This document shows positions 12,845 through 24,935 of a DNA stretch of 64,000 bases, one piece after another. The notes under the pieces were generated by a model. It was not told the DNA's origin and ran no database searches. It was given only the letters and a program-made list of their open reading frames with translations. The stretch is from Symbiodinium natans. Taxonomy: Eukaryota > Sar > Dinophyceae > Suessiales > Symbiodiniaceae. The position numbers and the translations under genes were made by a program. The stretch's first letter is position 1; every line of letters begins with the position of its first letter. The DNA lies in assembly GCA_905221605.1 (NCBI GenBank), contig CAJNDS010000474.1, positions 57,501 to 121,500 of the forward strand. The letters are read 5' to 3'.

Positions 12845-12945
12845 GATCCTCATGCGTTTCCGCCCAGAACGGCAGCGTGCGGAATGTCATGAAGTGACTC
12901 ACCACGCCGAGAGCGAAAATGTCCACCTTAGCCGTGGAGTGTGAA
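12845..12945 (-). CDS. kinase exon: helix F
   Basis: Encodes STAKVDIFALGVVSHFMTF and then RTLPFWAE, the subdomain IX/X segment with the invariant Asp of DxW/F-x-x-G. Exact ends are uncertain. Confidence 0.75.
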
Positions 12946-15900
12946 GGTCTGCGCTTCAACTTCAGGAGCCCGTTGCGGGTCACTACTACCCGGACAGAAG
13001 ATCTTTAAATCTTTTTGGAAGCATGAACTGGATGTTGACCGCTTCTTGCGAAGGCCTGTCGATAACAAGGTGAGGTGTGCTATAGAGGTGGCGCTCCTCC
13101 GCCGCAGCAGGTCATGTTTGTTTGCTAAAGACCCTCTCTTCATCCAAGCTACACGTTCATCGTAGCGTCGCGGCTCGTGCGCGATGATCTCCGGTGCCTC
13201 GGCATGCGTGACTCCTGGAGGTGGTGGCTGGTCGACTCACCTTGAAAGTTGCACAAGTGCTCAGCCATGGCACGGCATAGCCTGGTGACCCAACAGGGCG
13301 GCACATGGCTTCCTGCCAGGTGGTTCGACTGTGGATGGCGGCTGCGGGGAATCATCCGAAGCAGCGAGGCCAAAATGAATTCCCACCTCATCATCCAAGT
13401 ATGCGGCAATGCCAAAGTCCTGAGGCGGAACATGGGATGAGAGCGGCTAGATATTGAACCTGCGTCCGAAAGCTTGTGTAAACAGCTGTAATGCCATCTG
13501 GCAGCGTCAACACGTCAGCCCAAGATGGGACGCAAGTTAGTCAACATGTTTATCGGCATTCTGAATATTCTATGTTTCGGGAGTTCCGGCCAAGGCTCAA
13601 TAAGAACTGCGCGTTCTTTCTGGAGGACGACATTCTCCTTGGAAGGACACTCGGAGCATCGTGGCGTCGTGGAGTCTTGAAGGTTTGCAAATTGAATGCT
13701 GCAAGCTCTGCGCATCCTTTGAACTACTTCCGGGCCTGCTGTCCGTTCTTGGGCCTGAGCCACACACAATTTCACAACCAAGCTTCCGCTTTGACATCTC
13801 GGTGGACGATACGGAGGTGGTGTAAATGTACCAGCGCTGATGCCAGACCTCGGCCGCGAGATCGCAGTGTAAAGATCACCAATTTCTCCATGACATCTGG
13901 AGGCAACAAGTGCATCAGGACATACAGTACCGGGACAAATAGATGCCATCCGGTACCCGCGGCATTGGTCTCCACAAAAACTAAGCACCCCAGTGAGCCC
14001 CAAAGACCTCAAAAGCTCCATGAGTGACAAAAAATGACGTTGTTTTCCCCACAACGCACTCAGAGACTCATAGTGGTTATCAATCCCTCTGGCTGTGGCC
14101 CTGGCTGACTTGAATGTCCAGAATTCGACCCAGTGACAAATAATTCGCCTTCCATGTGTTGCCAGTTGCCGGTTCATGTGCTGCTTCATGGTACCAGGAT
14201 GCCGGCGAAGGGAGAACTATCTAGCATTAAAGGCTGCCCGGCATGGATTTGTCGGGTTTTGTCATGTTGTCTAGCGAAGAGACAACTATCCACAACGGAA
14301 AGGGTCATAAAGGTCACGTGCACCATGAGCACCTTTGTATACTTTCACTGCGATGCCGCCAATACGGACTCTTCTTCAAGAGGCCACCGTCCTGCTGCAT
14401 CCTGGCCGTATGTAGTGTAGAGGCTATCTAATTCATCTTCGCCATCCGAAGCCCAAGGCCTTGATCAATTCGAACAAATCTCCCCCGGTGCAGTGCTCCA
14501 TGACAAGAAGCCAAACTACCTCGGATCATGAGGCACTTTCGTAAGAATGTGCCAGTAGGTACTCCAGAAACTTCTGTAGCTGCATTAATCCATTTTGCCA
14601 GTACACAGAACCTGCTACCTTGCCTCCCTGCCTCCTCTTCTACATGCTTTCATGCAGGTTGCGCTGGACTTCTTCTTCTGAGCCTCCGCAAAAACGCCTG
14701 CAAGACAAACCGAAGATAACTTGGCCCACAAAGGCTTTGGAATCGACAGCAAATGCGCGTTCACACCCTTCAGTTCCCTTCAGTTCCGCTTGTCCGCGAT
14801 CTGCACGGCATGCCCATCCATTGATCAAAACGTCGCAGCAGAAGCACCCCACAGCAGGTATGTCCCCCCATCTTTTGCTGGTGCCTGACCAGTGTCAACC
14901 TCAACGCAGGGACCCCCCATTACCCTGCAGCCCACCTAGCATGGCGGAGATGTTGGGATGACCCGCTGATTGTTGCAGGAAATCCACCTCTCTGCCTCGG
15001 CACCAGGCAAGGCAGGCTTCGCATCAGCGTACGTCCCAGAACACTCTACAACATGTTAGAGCGACATAGAGCGACGTTGAACGCCAGCCCCAGCTGGCTG
15101 TGCTGTGGCTTTTACCATGCAAAAAGGCCATCATGATGCATGCACTTGTCTGGATCTGTGCCAACAGATGTAGTTATGGGCTGAAGATGGCTGAAGTGGG
15201 CATGGATCGTGAGCGTGGGACGCTTCGCAAAGTCTTCGTACGAAGCTTCCAAGTTGGTGTTCTGAGCAAAACATCCAGATTTGGAACACGTGTGCACAAC
15301 ATGAGGAAAATGCTTCCGAATCCGGACCCAGGCCGGGCCCTTGAGACTCACAAGTTCGGCCGCCAAAACTCGCGGCGGCACTCCAGCACTCTGAGAATCT
15401 ACTCCACAAGACGTGTCAGGGTGAGTTTGGTTCCGGCTTTGTCAGTTGAAAATGTCACGATAAGAGATGTGTGCTGCTGCATGCAGCAATGACGCATGCA
15501 CAGCCACAACTTGCCAATCTTGATGCGTGATTTCATTTTGCACAGTACACTTTGGAGGGAAGCACCCACTCCTTTCCACAGGATCAAATCTCATTTTGCA
15601 GCCACTGATCCGCCTTTGATGACTGTCCCTATACCATGTCTCAACACATGCACAGAACCTTCATCGGCTCTGTGACATGTGCAAGACCAGATGTATGCAA
15701 CACATCTAGTCCATCATCATTGCCGATGATGGCAGACACTTTCACACACAACTGTAGTTGGCAAGCAATTTAACAGTGTTTCCTTGCTCAGCAAAAGCCA
15801 AGCCAATATTCCAGATGTGAACAGCACCATGCAGATCAACTACAAACACTCGCCGTGCAGGTCTTGCAGCTGATTGGACAACAGCCACAAGTGCCGCGTC

Positions 15901-16818
15901 AGAGGCTGCCGGCAAAAAGCATCCTAGAGTTCAGCCCCAAAGAAATCATCTTTCTGCGGGGCCATTCGCGTGCCCAGAATTGCACCAGGTCATGGTCCAA
16001 ATCCAAGAAGTGGCCAGCGGGTGGCCGACCATCGTCACCCCCTCTGCGAATGAGAAATGGCAGCCGCTGTCTCAGCCCCCTGTCCACCAGGCTTACGTAC
16101 CTGTTGAAACTGGACATTGCCAGGGCCAACTCAAAAGGAAGACGGGAGTCGGATAAGCGCAGGCTCCTCGTGCTGCGACTACACCCCCAAGCATGCCTGC
16201 TCAGGCTTTGAGGCTTTGAGATGGGACCCTGTGTCCGCGAGAATCGGCATGCTGCGAGCTTGTTGCTACCTGCAGGCAATACCGACTGTCTGCTGCGGTC
16301 ATCAATCGCCTTTCTTGCCGGGGGATTGCGTGTTGGCGAAATGTGCTGGGTCGCTTCTAGCAAGCTATCCAGACATCCCAGAATGCGCGCTGTGCGTTGT
16401 GTTCACGCCGCCCCATCCAAGACCTCCAGCCGCCAGCCAAACATAGCCAAATCAAGCACTGAGCTCTTCGCAGTGGGATCCAGCAGCCGGGCCGTAGCCT
16501 GATCGAAGTGCTCGTCGCAGCTGGCTGGCCGTGCTGCCATGGAGGCTGAGTAATTCCAGACTGCCCAGGAGGACAGCCAGAGCTGGCTGGGAAAGACATG
16601 TGGACCACCTCAGCCAACAGGCTTCCAAGGAGCCTGCCGCAGCTTGACGCTCTTGAGCCAGCATGTCACACTCATGTCTGCATGGATGCAACGCTGAAGC
16701 ATGCGTTTGAGTTGTGCGCATCTGATTTTGGAACCACCTCTTCTTGACACCATTTCTGCATCCCAGCTGCGGACCATCGCCGAGTCCATCTTGTCCCAAA
16801 TCTTCACTGCAACCCGAC
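12845..16818 (-). CDS. protein kinase gene (multi-exon, partial)
   Basis: Kinase subdomains appear in order down the minus strand, each on its own small exon. They are VAVKIWDK (near 16810), the hinge LLVMEHCTGGDLFELI (14441-14525), IVHRDVKAE (13784-13848), NVVLQKERAVLI (13599-13634), DFGIAAYLDDE (13387-13419), APEIIAHEPRRYDE (near 13197) and VDIFALGVVSHFMTF (near 12900). The VAIK lysine, HRD aspartate, DFG and APE motifs are all present, so an active Ser/Thr kinase is likely. The GGDLFELI hinge and PFW end of helix F resemble CAMK/CDPK-type kinases; this placement is an inference. Introns use GC, GA and GT donors. The N-terminus, glycine loop and C-terminus are not identified. Confidence 0.8.
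13150..13197 (-). CDS. kinase exon: APE motif
   Basis: Encodes APEIIAHEPRRYDER after the acceptor GAG (13198-13200). A GT donor follows (13151-13154, two possible registers). The TPG-type P+1 segment must come from an unseen upstream micro-exon. Confidence 0.8.
13387..13419 (-). CDS. kinase micro-exon: DFG
   Basis: 33 nt encoding DFGIAAYLDDE, with acceptor CCTCAG at 13420-13425 and donor GTGGGA at 13381-13386. It carries the magnesium-binding DFG aspartate. Confidence 0.88.
13599..13634 (-). CDS. kinase micro-exon: catalytic loop Asn and beta-7
   Basis: Only 36 nt, encoding NVVLQKERAVLI. It is bounded by an AG acceptor and a GA donor (13597-13598). Joining it to its neighbours gives KAEN-VVLQ...AVLI-DFG, with correct spacing from catalytic loop to DFG. 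Confidence 0.85.
13784..13848 (-). CDS. kinase exon: catalytic loop HRD
   Basis: Encodes LASALVHLHHLRIVHRDVKAE. The acceptor CCGAG|GT lies at 13849-13850 and a GC donor at 13782-13783. The exon ends exactly before the Asn of the HRDxKxxN loop, which the next exon supplies. Confidence 0.88.
14441..14525 (-). CDS. kinase exon: hinge
   Basis: Encodes VVWLLVMEHCTGGDLFELI, the beta-5/hinge/helix D segment of a Ser/Thr kinase. An in-frame stop follows within about 30 nt, so a donor (probably GC after ATCAAG) must lie just after ELIK. Confidence 0.8.
16610..16818 (-). CDS. kinase exon: beta-3 lysine and helix C region (probable)
   Basis: Reads RVAVKIWDKMDSAMVRSWDAE after an AG acceptor at 16819-16820. 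The same frame stays open through CAQLKRMLQRCIHAD. VAVK matches the ATP-binding lysine motif and WDAE could supply the helix C glutamate. The assignment rests on order and strand relative to the stronger exons downstream; the gap to the hinge exon is about 2 kb. Confidence 0.45.
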
Positions 16819-16829
16819 CTCGGTGTGGC

Positions 16830-18274
16830 AAGCTGGAGGTCGACCTGTGGCTGCAGCTAACATCATATGGGGGGTGCTGAAGGACTGGCAAGTCCCCACC
16901 AGAGCACAAGGCCACTTTCAGCAGGTCTCGAGAAAAACATTGAACCTCTGACACCAGATGGCGCACCACTGACCACAATTTCAGCAGAGACTCCGAAGTT
17001 ATGGACCTTGGCCATGTGCAGCACCTCCAGTGGATGAGCCGTTCACACTCAATGCCTTCGATATTTTGACACGATATCACTTTCAACCCGGAACTAATGT
17101 GATGTTTTGCCAGCGATATTTGTTCTGCTTATCGTCTTGAGTGCCGCTGCTGCCCGGCCCGCCCGGCCAGCTACAGGAACCAAGCGCAGCATCTGCTCGC
17201 CTCCCGATTCAACCAACATATTTGCACTTCAGAACCCACTTCAGTCCCATGCGCTCGCCAAGACAAGCGTGAACTACACGACGATACCAACTGAACGAAC
17301 TGTCGGGCCATGTCGCGCATTGGGTCCTGCTCCCGCCAGGTGCGCACACTCGAAAAGCATCTTTTAGGTCCGACATATTACGAAACAGTGGCGCATGCCA
17401 CCACGAGAGAGTCCAGCACGCACCTCCTTGCGAAGTGCAGAAACGCAGTCCCTTTGTCGTACAAACACCCCCAAGTGTGCCGTGCGCTCGTTTTGTCCTG
17501 GCACCTGAAGCACAATGCGTGATGCTTGTGATGCGTGTGTGTGTTGTGGTCTCTAACTGTGTTGTCGAGCAGAATGACCATTGGTAAAATTTTTGAACGA
17601 CTGCAATCTCAGTAGCCCATCAGCTGTCATCAGCCCAAATACATGCATGATGCATGTGGTGCCATCCTCTCTAGTTGCCCATGCTGCGGCATGTCATGGC
17701 AGCTGTAGTCTTTTCTTATCCCAACCCGTGACTCCACACTCCACAAACGACCCATCATGGAGGTTCAGACTGATTCCATGTGCAAAAAAGAGCGCAAAAA
17801 CGCAGACAGCAGGTGGTCACACATCCATAGAGCGAGCCAAACCTTGATGGTCTCAACCACAAAGGCTCATGAGCACACGATTGGCAGAATTAGGCACAGG
17901 AGCAAGCTTCAGATTCCTGCTGCTTACATGCAGTAGGTATTCAGCAGCTCGTAAAAACTGTGGGAATATTGCTGGAAGGCACGTCTCCCTGCGACTGAAT
18001 GAGCTTCCGGTGCTCATCGTACAAAGGCAGCAGCGAGACCCCTCCTGGGCATCAAGTGGACGTTGGCGACTCATTGAGATTAGTTGATACCTGAACCAGG
18101 AGTAGTGACTGGGTGTTTCCAATCGGTGCAACCTGTGCGTCCCTGTATTCTGCTTCGTTTCTCTTCCGCAGGCCGACTTTGCACAGCCCAGTGGCCAAAG
18201 ATCGTCCCATGACCGCCCTGGCCACAGCAACTGGCCGAAAAGTGGTGACCTGAGAAGAATCGCTGCGAGACCAT
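16830..18274. other. no gene recognised
   Basis: No recognisable exon. It could hold the 5' end of the kinase gene (minus strand), but no motif supports that. Confidence 0.35.
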
Positions 18275-18375
18275 AAGGGGGTTTACGATAATCGCGGTAC
18301 CTTGTTGGGGTCCTTATTCTAAGGGGATCCTACTACTTGGGGGTCTATATTAGGCGTCCCCAATTGTCGGAAACT
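18275..18375. mobile_element. foldback family B, copy 2
   Basis: Reads GGGGGTTTACGATAATCG, then GGTACCTTGTTGGGGTCC, AAGGGGATCCTACTA and GGGGGTCTATATTAGGCGTC. The block order is the same as in the copies at 7335 and 25973. Confidence 0.75.
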
Positions 18376-18521
18376 ATCAAAACGAGAGGTTCTTGGTTGG
18401 AAGCGCTGAGTCACTGCAATAAAGTACTGTAGTCGGTCCTGCCGCCTCATTTTGCTTGGTCGTTTCCTCTGGTTTCTTCAGTTTTCGCCTGTTTCCGATC
18501 CGTTCCCACGGCGGCCACGTG

Positions 18522-18790
18522 GTATTTTCAGCGTTCTTGCCTCTTTACACAACATAGTTAACGCGAAAGGCTGTTTGACGTTTCTGGAGCAAGACGCGCT
18601 GTCATAAGCGTTCATGTCTTTTGTGAACATGGCGAAGACACTGGTATTTGCTGGTATTTACAGTGTTCTTGCCTCTTTGCACAACATAACGCAAAAGGAT
18701 GTTTGACGTTTCTAGAACAAGACGTGCTGTCACAAGCATTCGTTTTTTGTGAACATACCCGTATTTACAGCATTGTGGCCTCTTTGCATT
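18522..18790 (+). repeat. diverged tandem repeat, about 105-135-bp unit
   Basis: The junction GTATTTACAG..TTG.CTCTTT recurs near 18522, 18656 and 18761. Between copies lie GGATGTTTGACGTTTCT and AAGCATTCGTT-type blocks. The word CTGGTATTTACAG is shared with a separate repeat at 23846. Confidence 0.75.
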
Positions 18791-20853
18791 GTGTAATATC
18801 ATACTTCAGTCTTACGTATCTTATGTTACACCCCAATACACAACCAACAGTGAAGGCCCAAAACCCCGACTTCAACAAAGTAGCTTTGCAGGACCTTGAA
18901 AGCATGCATGCAGCAGAAATATGCCGACATGCCGTGCCTGCCATTAAATCCGAACTTGTCGGGCCAGAAAACAACTAGGCAAAATAAAGCGCCCCGACCA
19001 AGCAGTCATAATCAAAACCCCCCGGTTTTCCGTCAAGCCGCACTGCCGAATGTCCCAGCGAACTGCACCTCGCCTGTTGACAAACGCTACCATGGCTTGA
19101 TCGGTTCAGGGTTCGCATGTGAGCTTGACTCAGCCATAAGGGGGGAGAAAAAAAAACGACAACAGCAGCTGCAACCATCATTTCGGGGAGTCCACGCTAG
19201 TCGTGCGGGGCCAGGTTTGTGGGTTTGTGGTTTGTGCCGCATCTTCCTCACCACAAGCACCATGACACTGGGCAACGGCGAAGAACCAAAGGCATCTCAC
19301 AACCACCTGCAAACCCCCAAGATGTGCCCAGCGTTTCCGAGCCTGCTAAAACTTATGATGAGATGATCCAGAGAAACGTCGTCGTCCCCAGTGTTCGTAC
19401 AAAGCAGCCAAACCTCGGCAACGGTGGAATGCTTTTCAGAGTTGGCCTCTCATTATATGCCCGTCCTCATCCGGTCTGCTCTGACTGCTTATTTTGCATG
19501 ACGAAGGGGCTGCTGATTTGCCAGGAACCTCAACGCGCTGCAATGTTCGACACTCACGCACGCTCTGAGCAGAGGTTTGCAGCAAGAGAGTGGGGCGTTC
19601 GCGTGGGTCTGTTTGGGTGGAGTAGCAGCACTGCTCGGAATCACAGCCCATGGATGAGACAGCACAAACAAGCCCACCAAAGTTGTCACGTTGGCTGCAG
19701 CCCAGCAGCGCGGGGGGCTATCAAAATTACATGTGTGGCGTCAGGCGTTCGCGCGAAAGGGAACGTCAACTTTGGCTTGACCTGAAAGTCCAGGAAGGAG
19801 CCCATGATGTGCCAAGACATACGGAGCATGCAGATAAGTGGTTTGGCCCCTTCCCTGCACCAGGCAGGCCAGCCTAGTCATTGTAAAGCTCCGCAGAAGC
19901 TCAAGATGCTCAAGCCAAGGTGCTACGGGTGAAAACATAACGTCCGCGAGCAGTAGTGGGATCAGCAAGGACGAGTTGCCGTCTGCCTCCCATATGATAC
20001 CTCCAGGTGCAGCACAAGCTTTGTTCGGATGTAGTCTGCCAGTTGCGGGCATGCTGGCAGATTGGCTGGGAGCTCTGGAAAGCTCGCAAAGTTCGTCTCC
20101 ACAGAGGGGTCTGGGCTCGCTTATGACAAACGAACATAGGATTGTCCGTAACGTTCCAGTGCAAGGTCTGACGTCTGACACCTGGCTAGATTGGCCGACC
20201 GAAGGACCTGGAGGCGGGATGAGGCGGGGGTCCTGGTGGTCAATCCACAACTGCTGTGCTTCCGTTGTGCCAGTTTCTTGCTGGCCAAACTCTGTTGCAA
20301 ACCTTCCCCGCACGCCTGATTTGCTCAACGTGAGTGGCATTCCGGCGGACGGCTGTTGTAAGCCACCGAAGTCACCATACCTTTCAGTTGCCATGTTGCC
20401 ATTTGCAGTGCATTGACATGCACATGGGTCTGATCACTCAGCCTCAGCCTCTTAGAAACTCACTCACTTCGAAGCATGAAGGCGCATCGACCGTTTCAAA
20501 TTGGCGAAGTCAGTGATATGGCCCCGAACCGTGTCGCCTACTAACTGCCCTGAGTTTCCCAACACCTCATGATGGCAACGGTTTCAAGCAGGCTTGGTCC
20601 GGATAACGGCTGCTTCGAAGCTCTCGCCCATGCACCTGCTGCTGCTCGATGACTTTGTTGTCAGCGGCTGCCCCGAGGCAGCGTTCTGAAGCAAACATTC
20701 CTCACGCATGGACTCGGCTGGGGCTATACTAGACAAGTGACCTCGAGAGACTAGCAGCACAAGTCATACAAGTCGTAGCAGCAGTCACGTCCCCGAACCA
20801 CCTACAATTCTGCACGTCACAGATATGAAAGGCGAAGAAGGATGACAGCAGCA
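18791..20853. other. intergenic stretch, no gene recognised
   Basis: 19741-20416 has long overlapping open frames on both strands (217 and 192 codons). Neither shows a known motif, so no gene is called. Confidence 0.35.
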
Positions 20854-20854
20854 C

Positions 20855-21090
20855 GCAATGGTCAAAACTCGCGGGCAATGGTCAAAATGACTCGTGGGCA
20901 ATGGTCACGGGAAATGGTCACCCCCCCCCCCCCCCCCCCCCCCAAAAAAAAAGGTCACCCGGCAAAGCGGGAATGGTCATGGCAAATGGTCACAAACCCC
21001 CCCCCCCCCCCCCTCTGCCCGGGAAATGGTCATGGGAAATGGTCACCCCCCTCCCCCCCACCCCCTCCCCCCGGGAAATGGTCACGTGAA
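20855..21090 (+). repeat. GGGAAATGGTCAC repeats separated by poly(C) tracts
   Basis: The 10-13-bp unit GGGAAATGGTCAC (variants GGCAATGGTCA) occurs at least eight times. Several copies are followed by long C runs, including 23 C at 20921-20943 next to an A run. Pro-rich open frames here are artefacts. Confidence 0.85.
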
Positions 21091-22648
21091 CTGGTGGTCC
21101 GAGGGTGGGGTGAGGAGAATATGTTTCGCCCGTTATGAAGTAATAAGTTCGGATGTGGTGGGATTCTTTGGGCAGGTCCGGTGTTGGTCGAGAGAATGGC
21201 TGGACTAGACTCTTCACGCGCTCAGAACTGCTGAACTGCTAAACCCTAAACCCCACAAAAGTAATCCAGGAGCTCTGTGCCTGAAACAATCTAAATGCCG
21301 AGACACCAACCGGTACTTTCTCACTGCCGATTCCTTGGGGACAGGGGCCACATCAGTGTTTGGAGTTGGTCAAAGCGCCCAGCATCCTCAAAAGTGCCGC
21401 ACTGATGCCATTCAGAAATTTGCCTGGCCTCTAGCAGGCACGGGTGGTTTTGCTTTTGAAAACATGATTCGTCCGACGATGGAAAACTTGGCCTGCTCTT
21501 CTGCCAAGAAACCTTGAGGAAGTCGTCAGAGTTTTGTGCCAGGTCTCCCCGCCTGGGAAGAAATGAGCTCTTTGCATTAGAGTCTACTCTTCGGAGCATC
21601 TCACGGTTTGCGCAGCGGAACCGCGAAAGTTAGCCCCTTGCTTGTGGTCCTTGCAAGAAGGAATGACTTCGTCCAATACTAATACCTTTCTTGCTGTTTA
21701 GCCGCTGTTTCTGCAGGGACAAGGTCCTAAGTCCAACAATAACCTGCCAGCTCCCTCCAGCCAGGAAGCCACTCTTGGGGCATCGACGCCTGCCACCAGG
21801 AGCCAAGCTGGGCTGAGCTTTCGAAGTTCGCGAATGCCAGCTTTAGGCTGCAAGCTGAAACAGAACAAAAAATCTTCAAAGTGCATGCTCAAGAAGAATG
21901 TAGATCCTGCTCACATTGCCCCTGCCCCCCTCCACCACACTGCCAAACCTTGTCCAACCACAAGTACAAAAAGTCAATTCTCTCTATTTCGCTCCCGATA
22001 GAAATAGAAAGCGCAAGCAAAAAACCATGCACAAAAGGGGCAGGCCTTGGGAGGCAGGTGAACACGGTGTAGCCAGCATTCAGCAGTGTTGCTGCTCATG
22101 AGTGCGGCGTCCGTCCTCCCACACTGCACTTGGGCTTCAACGAAGGAACGCCTCTGTACGGAATCAGCATCGGAGACTTTAGCTGTCGTTTGGCCCTGTA
22201 GTGAAGCAAAGGCCTCACCCTCAGAGCTGTTCAGATCACCGTACCTCGGCTGTCCGCAAAGTCCCTCACGGCCAGTCCCCGCGTCCGCCGTCCAATTCGC
22301 CAAGGCACAGTCTCCGAAATCGAAAGATGACCAGGTCCATCGCGCATCAGGAGAAAATGCGTGCGGGAAGCGGGGCACGGCGCTTGAAGCCCTCGGCCCT
22401 AGATATAATGGATAGCCCCTTGAATTCTTGGCTGGGCGGGTCCGGAAGTACTGTGGGAATTTGCAGCCCTGCATCCTTATGACTCTGTACGACCATCTAA
22501 AAATTGGTTGAACTCGACTCTTTAGTTGGGTGACAAGGCCTTCCTCAGCCGCTCAGCCTCCCCGCTCTAAAAGGCACCTACCAACAAACCTGTGATGCTG
22601 AGAAGCAGGGCGAGGAGGGTTACGACTTCAAGAGCACATCCACGAACA
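21091..22648. other. no gene recognised
   Basis: Open frames at 21974-22474 (minus) and 22086-22415 (plus) overlap and show no known domain. A CTAAACCCTAAACCCC block lies near 21239. Confidence 0.35.
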
Positions 22649-22696
22649 TTAGGGTTTAGGGTTTAGGGTTTAGGGTTTAGGGTTTAGGGTTTAGGG
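22649..22696 (+). repeat. longest perfect telomere-like array
   Basis: Nearly seven uninterrupted TTTAGGG units (48 bp). A CCCTAAA-oriented set follows at about 22867-22932, so the two arrays face each other. Confidence 0.95.
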
Positions 22697-22979
22697 ATTT
22701 GCTTGCAGCTCCAACACTTGCAAGACAAGGTGTGCAAACTGTCTTGGTCAGGGAGGCCATGCGTCGTGAGCTTTGCAAAAACCTGAAGCTCCTGAATCAC
22801 AGCCTACCGCATCATGCTATGTCCCGAGATTCCAAATGCTTCAAAATTCTTGCTTCGCAAGACCGCCCCCAAACCCTAAACCCTTGTTTTTGGAACCCAG
22901 ACTACCCTAAACGCTAAACCCTAAACCCTATTACAAGGACATCCTTGACCAATCTTGCATTCCACGACCGCTGCTCAGC

Positions 22980-23036
22980 CTCGGTGTGTCCGTTGCAGGC
23001 CGCAAAATGCAAGGGCGTGAGCCCATCCTGCGCGAT
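22980..23036 (-). CDS. ankyrin-repeat exon (57 nt)
   Basis: Encodes IAQDGLTPLHFAACNGHTE, a textbook first half of an ankyrin repeat (G-TPLH-AA--GH). It is bounded by acceptor GCAG at 23037-23040 and a GC donor at 22978-22979. It is exactly 19 codons in phase 0. Other exons of this gene were not found nearby. Confidence 0.8.
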
Positions 23037-23845
23037 CTGCTTGTTTACCTATCTCCTTATGATTCCTTATGGGCACAGTGTTGCATGCCCTGGCAGATTG
23101 TCCCATACTGCACCAGCAGAACTTTTCACGGAAATTGTCCCCCGAGATCCCAGTCCATTGTCGAGGCATTCAGTGGCGAGCCAGAGTGGTAAAGACACTC
23201 CGAGATCTTGGCATGGCCACCTTGGGCTCACCAATGGATTTCATGCGTGCGAGGAACGTAGTGTCTACAGGATGCTATCCCAGATCCCTAGCGAACAGCG
23301 AGAAAAGCGGCCAACACGGGGCTGTGCTGAGGCCCTCCTCGCAAACTCACCCTCATGCTGCGGGCACGCCATAGATCGAGTAAAGTCCCCAACCCAGAGC
23401 CGTAATATTGCACTCCTGTCCGATCCGCTTTTCCTCTATGCCTCCGGCTGACACGAAGCCGCAACAGATCAAACGGGCAGCCAAAGAATAGCTTGAAGGA
23501 AAGATGAGAATCAGAAAGGAATGCCGAGGATTTTTATTTTATTAGTATTTGTTATTTTATTATTACTTTGTTTTTTCTTGGGGGGGGAGGGTGTCAATTA
23601 GTTATGCATACAAACAGGATAAAGAGACCTGAACCCCAACAACGACGCCGAATATTCAACGTTTTTTGGGCCGGTCAAGTGTTAAACCTCGGTTTTTTCG
23701 ATGTTTCTGCAGAGTGCATGTCCGAAAAACCCATTTTTACCGATGACCGAGGTGTTTTTGCACGAATCCACTGTAAAACATCGTTTTCGCGCGTCGGCGA
23801 TTTTTCGACTTTCAACAGCCGCATTGTTGAAGAAGTGTTTTTTTG

Positions 23846-23937
23846 GGAAATGCTGGTATTCACAGCGAATTTGCAGGTTCAGAGTGGTTTCGTGAGACGC
23901 GGAAATGCTGGTATTTACAGCGAATTTGCAGGTTCAG
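23846..23937 (+). repeat. 55-bp tandem duplication
   Basis: GGAAATGCTGGTATT followed by CACAGCGAATTTGCAGG occurs at 23846 and again at 23901 with one change. It shares the word CTGGTATTTACAG with the repeat near 18650. Confidence 0.8.
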
Positions 23938-24009
23938 TCTGCTTGAGGCATTTGGGCCTGCTGGACAGTTCTGAGGGCTGCATGCAGGAGAGCTTGGGGC
24001 TTGGACTGT

Positions 24010-24310
24010 GTGTGGTGTCGGGTTTAGGGTATAACGGTTTAATGCTTAACCTGAAACCTGAAATCCTAAACTCTAAACCTGCTGCAGGGCTACATTCTGG
24101 AGAGCTTGGGGCTTGCCGTGTGGTGTAGGGTTTAGGTTTAGGGTCGAAGGATTTCAGGCTTAACCCTCAATCTTAAACTGGTTAACCCATCACCCTTTTT
24201 TGAACTCGGACTCTCTGATGTGCCGACAACTAACCCTAGACCCTAATTCAGTTTTTTGGGATGAGGTTTTCGGTTTAGGGTTCAGGGTAGAGGGTAGGGT
24301 TTTGGCATTG
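24010..24310. repeat. degenerate telomere-like blocks in both orientations
   Basis: Short and mutated TTTAGGG and CCTAAAC units recur through this 300-bp stretch, together with a repeated GAGAGCTTGGGGCTTG word (about 23990 and 24098). Confidence 0.7.
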
Positions 24311-24852
24311 GGCCTGCATGATTCTGGTCCGTACGCTACCACCCCCCCCCTCCCCCAACAGCAGAAACAGACCCGAAAACCCGAAAACACGCAAAACCTG
24401 CGCGTCGCTAACCACGCCGTAAGCAACTACAGGCACAATTCCTTTGGGGGCCCACCCTCAACTTCTGGCAACGTAAGCAGGACATGTTTAGAAGGAACAA
24501 TATCTCCTGCAAGCGGAAAACCCAACAAGGGAAAATAGCGACCGCTGCAGGCTGCGGAGTGTAATCTACCCCTGGCAATTTTTCACGGTCAAGGTACTAA
24601 GAAGGAACGGTCTGCATGGTGCTTCTTCATTTTTCTGTACTAGGTTGTGTTCTGCTCATCCGATTTTCTTGGGGCTCAGGAGGGCATCTGGAGCCCCTTC
24701 TGCTCTTCCAACCCCGAGACTGCCTTTGGTTCTCCCTCTGAGCGCTCGGCTGCGTGCTGCGAGGTGCAGCGCGAGCATCGTGTCGTCTGTGGCCAGAAGC
24801 GGATCTGCTCGGGCCTCTTGGCACCGTAGGACTTGCTGGAAGGACTTGCCGC

Positions 24853-24935
24853 ACATGGGCTCTACGATACTCGGGGACCTTATAAGGGAATCCTACTCTG
24901 TGGGGTCGATATTCGGACGGAAACCCCACATCAGA
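24853..24935. mobile_element. foldback family B, decayed copy
   Basis: CTCTACGATACTCGGGGACC, AAGGGAATCCTACT and TGGGGTCGATATTCGG follow the family B block order with many changes. Confidence 0.55.

Noticed and set aside
13515-14189. 224-codon minus-strand open frame over the kinase region
   Set aside because: The kinase motifs are split between frames and bounded by splice signals; this frame is mostly intron.
19741-20416. Overlapping long frames on both strands
   Set aside because: There is no known motif, and codon content gives no reason to prefer either strand.
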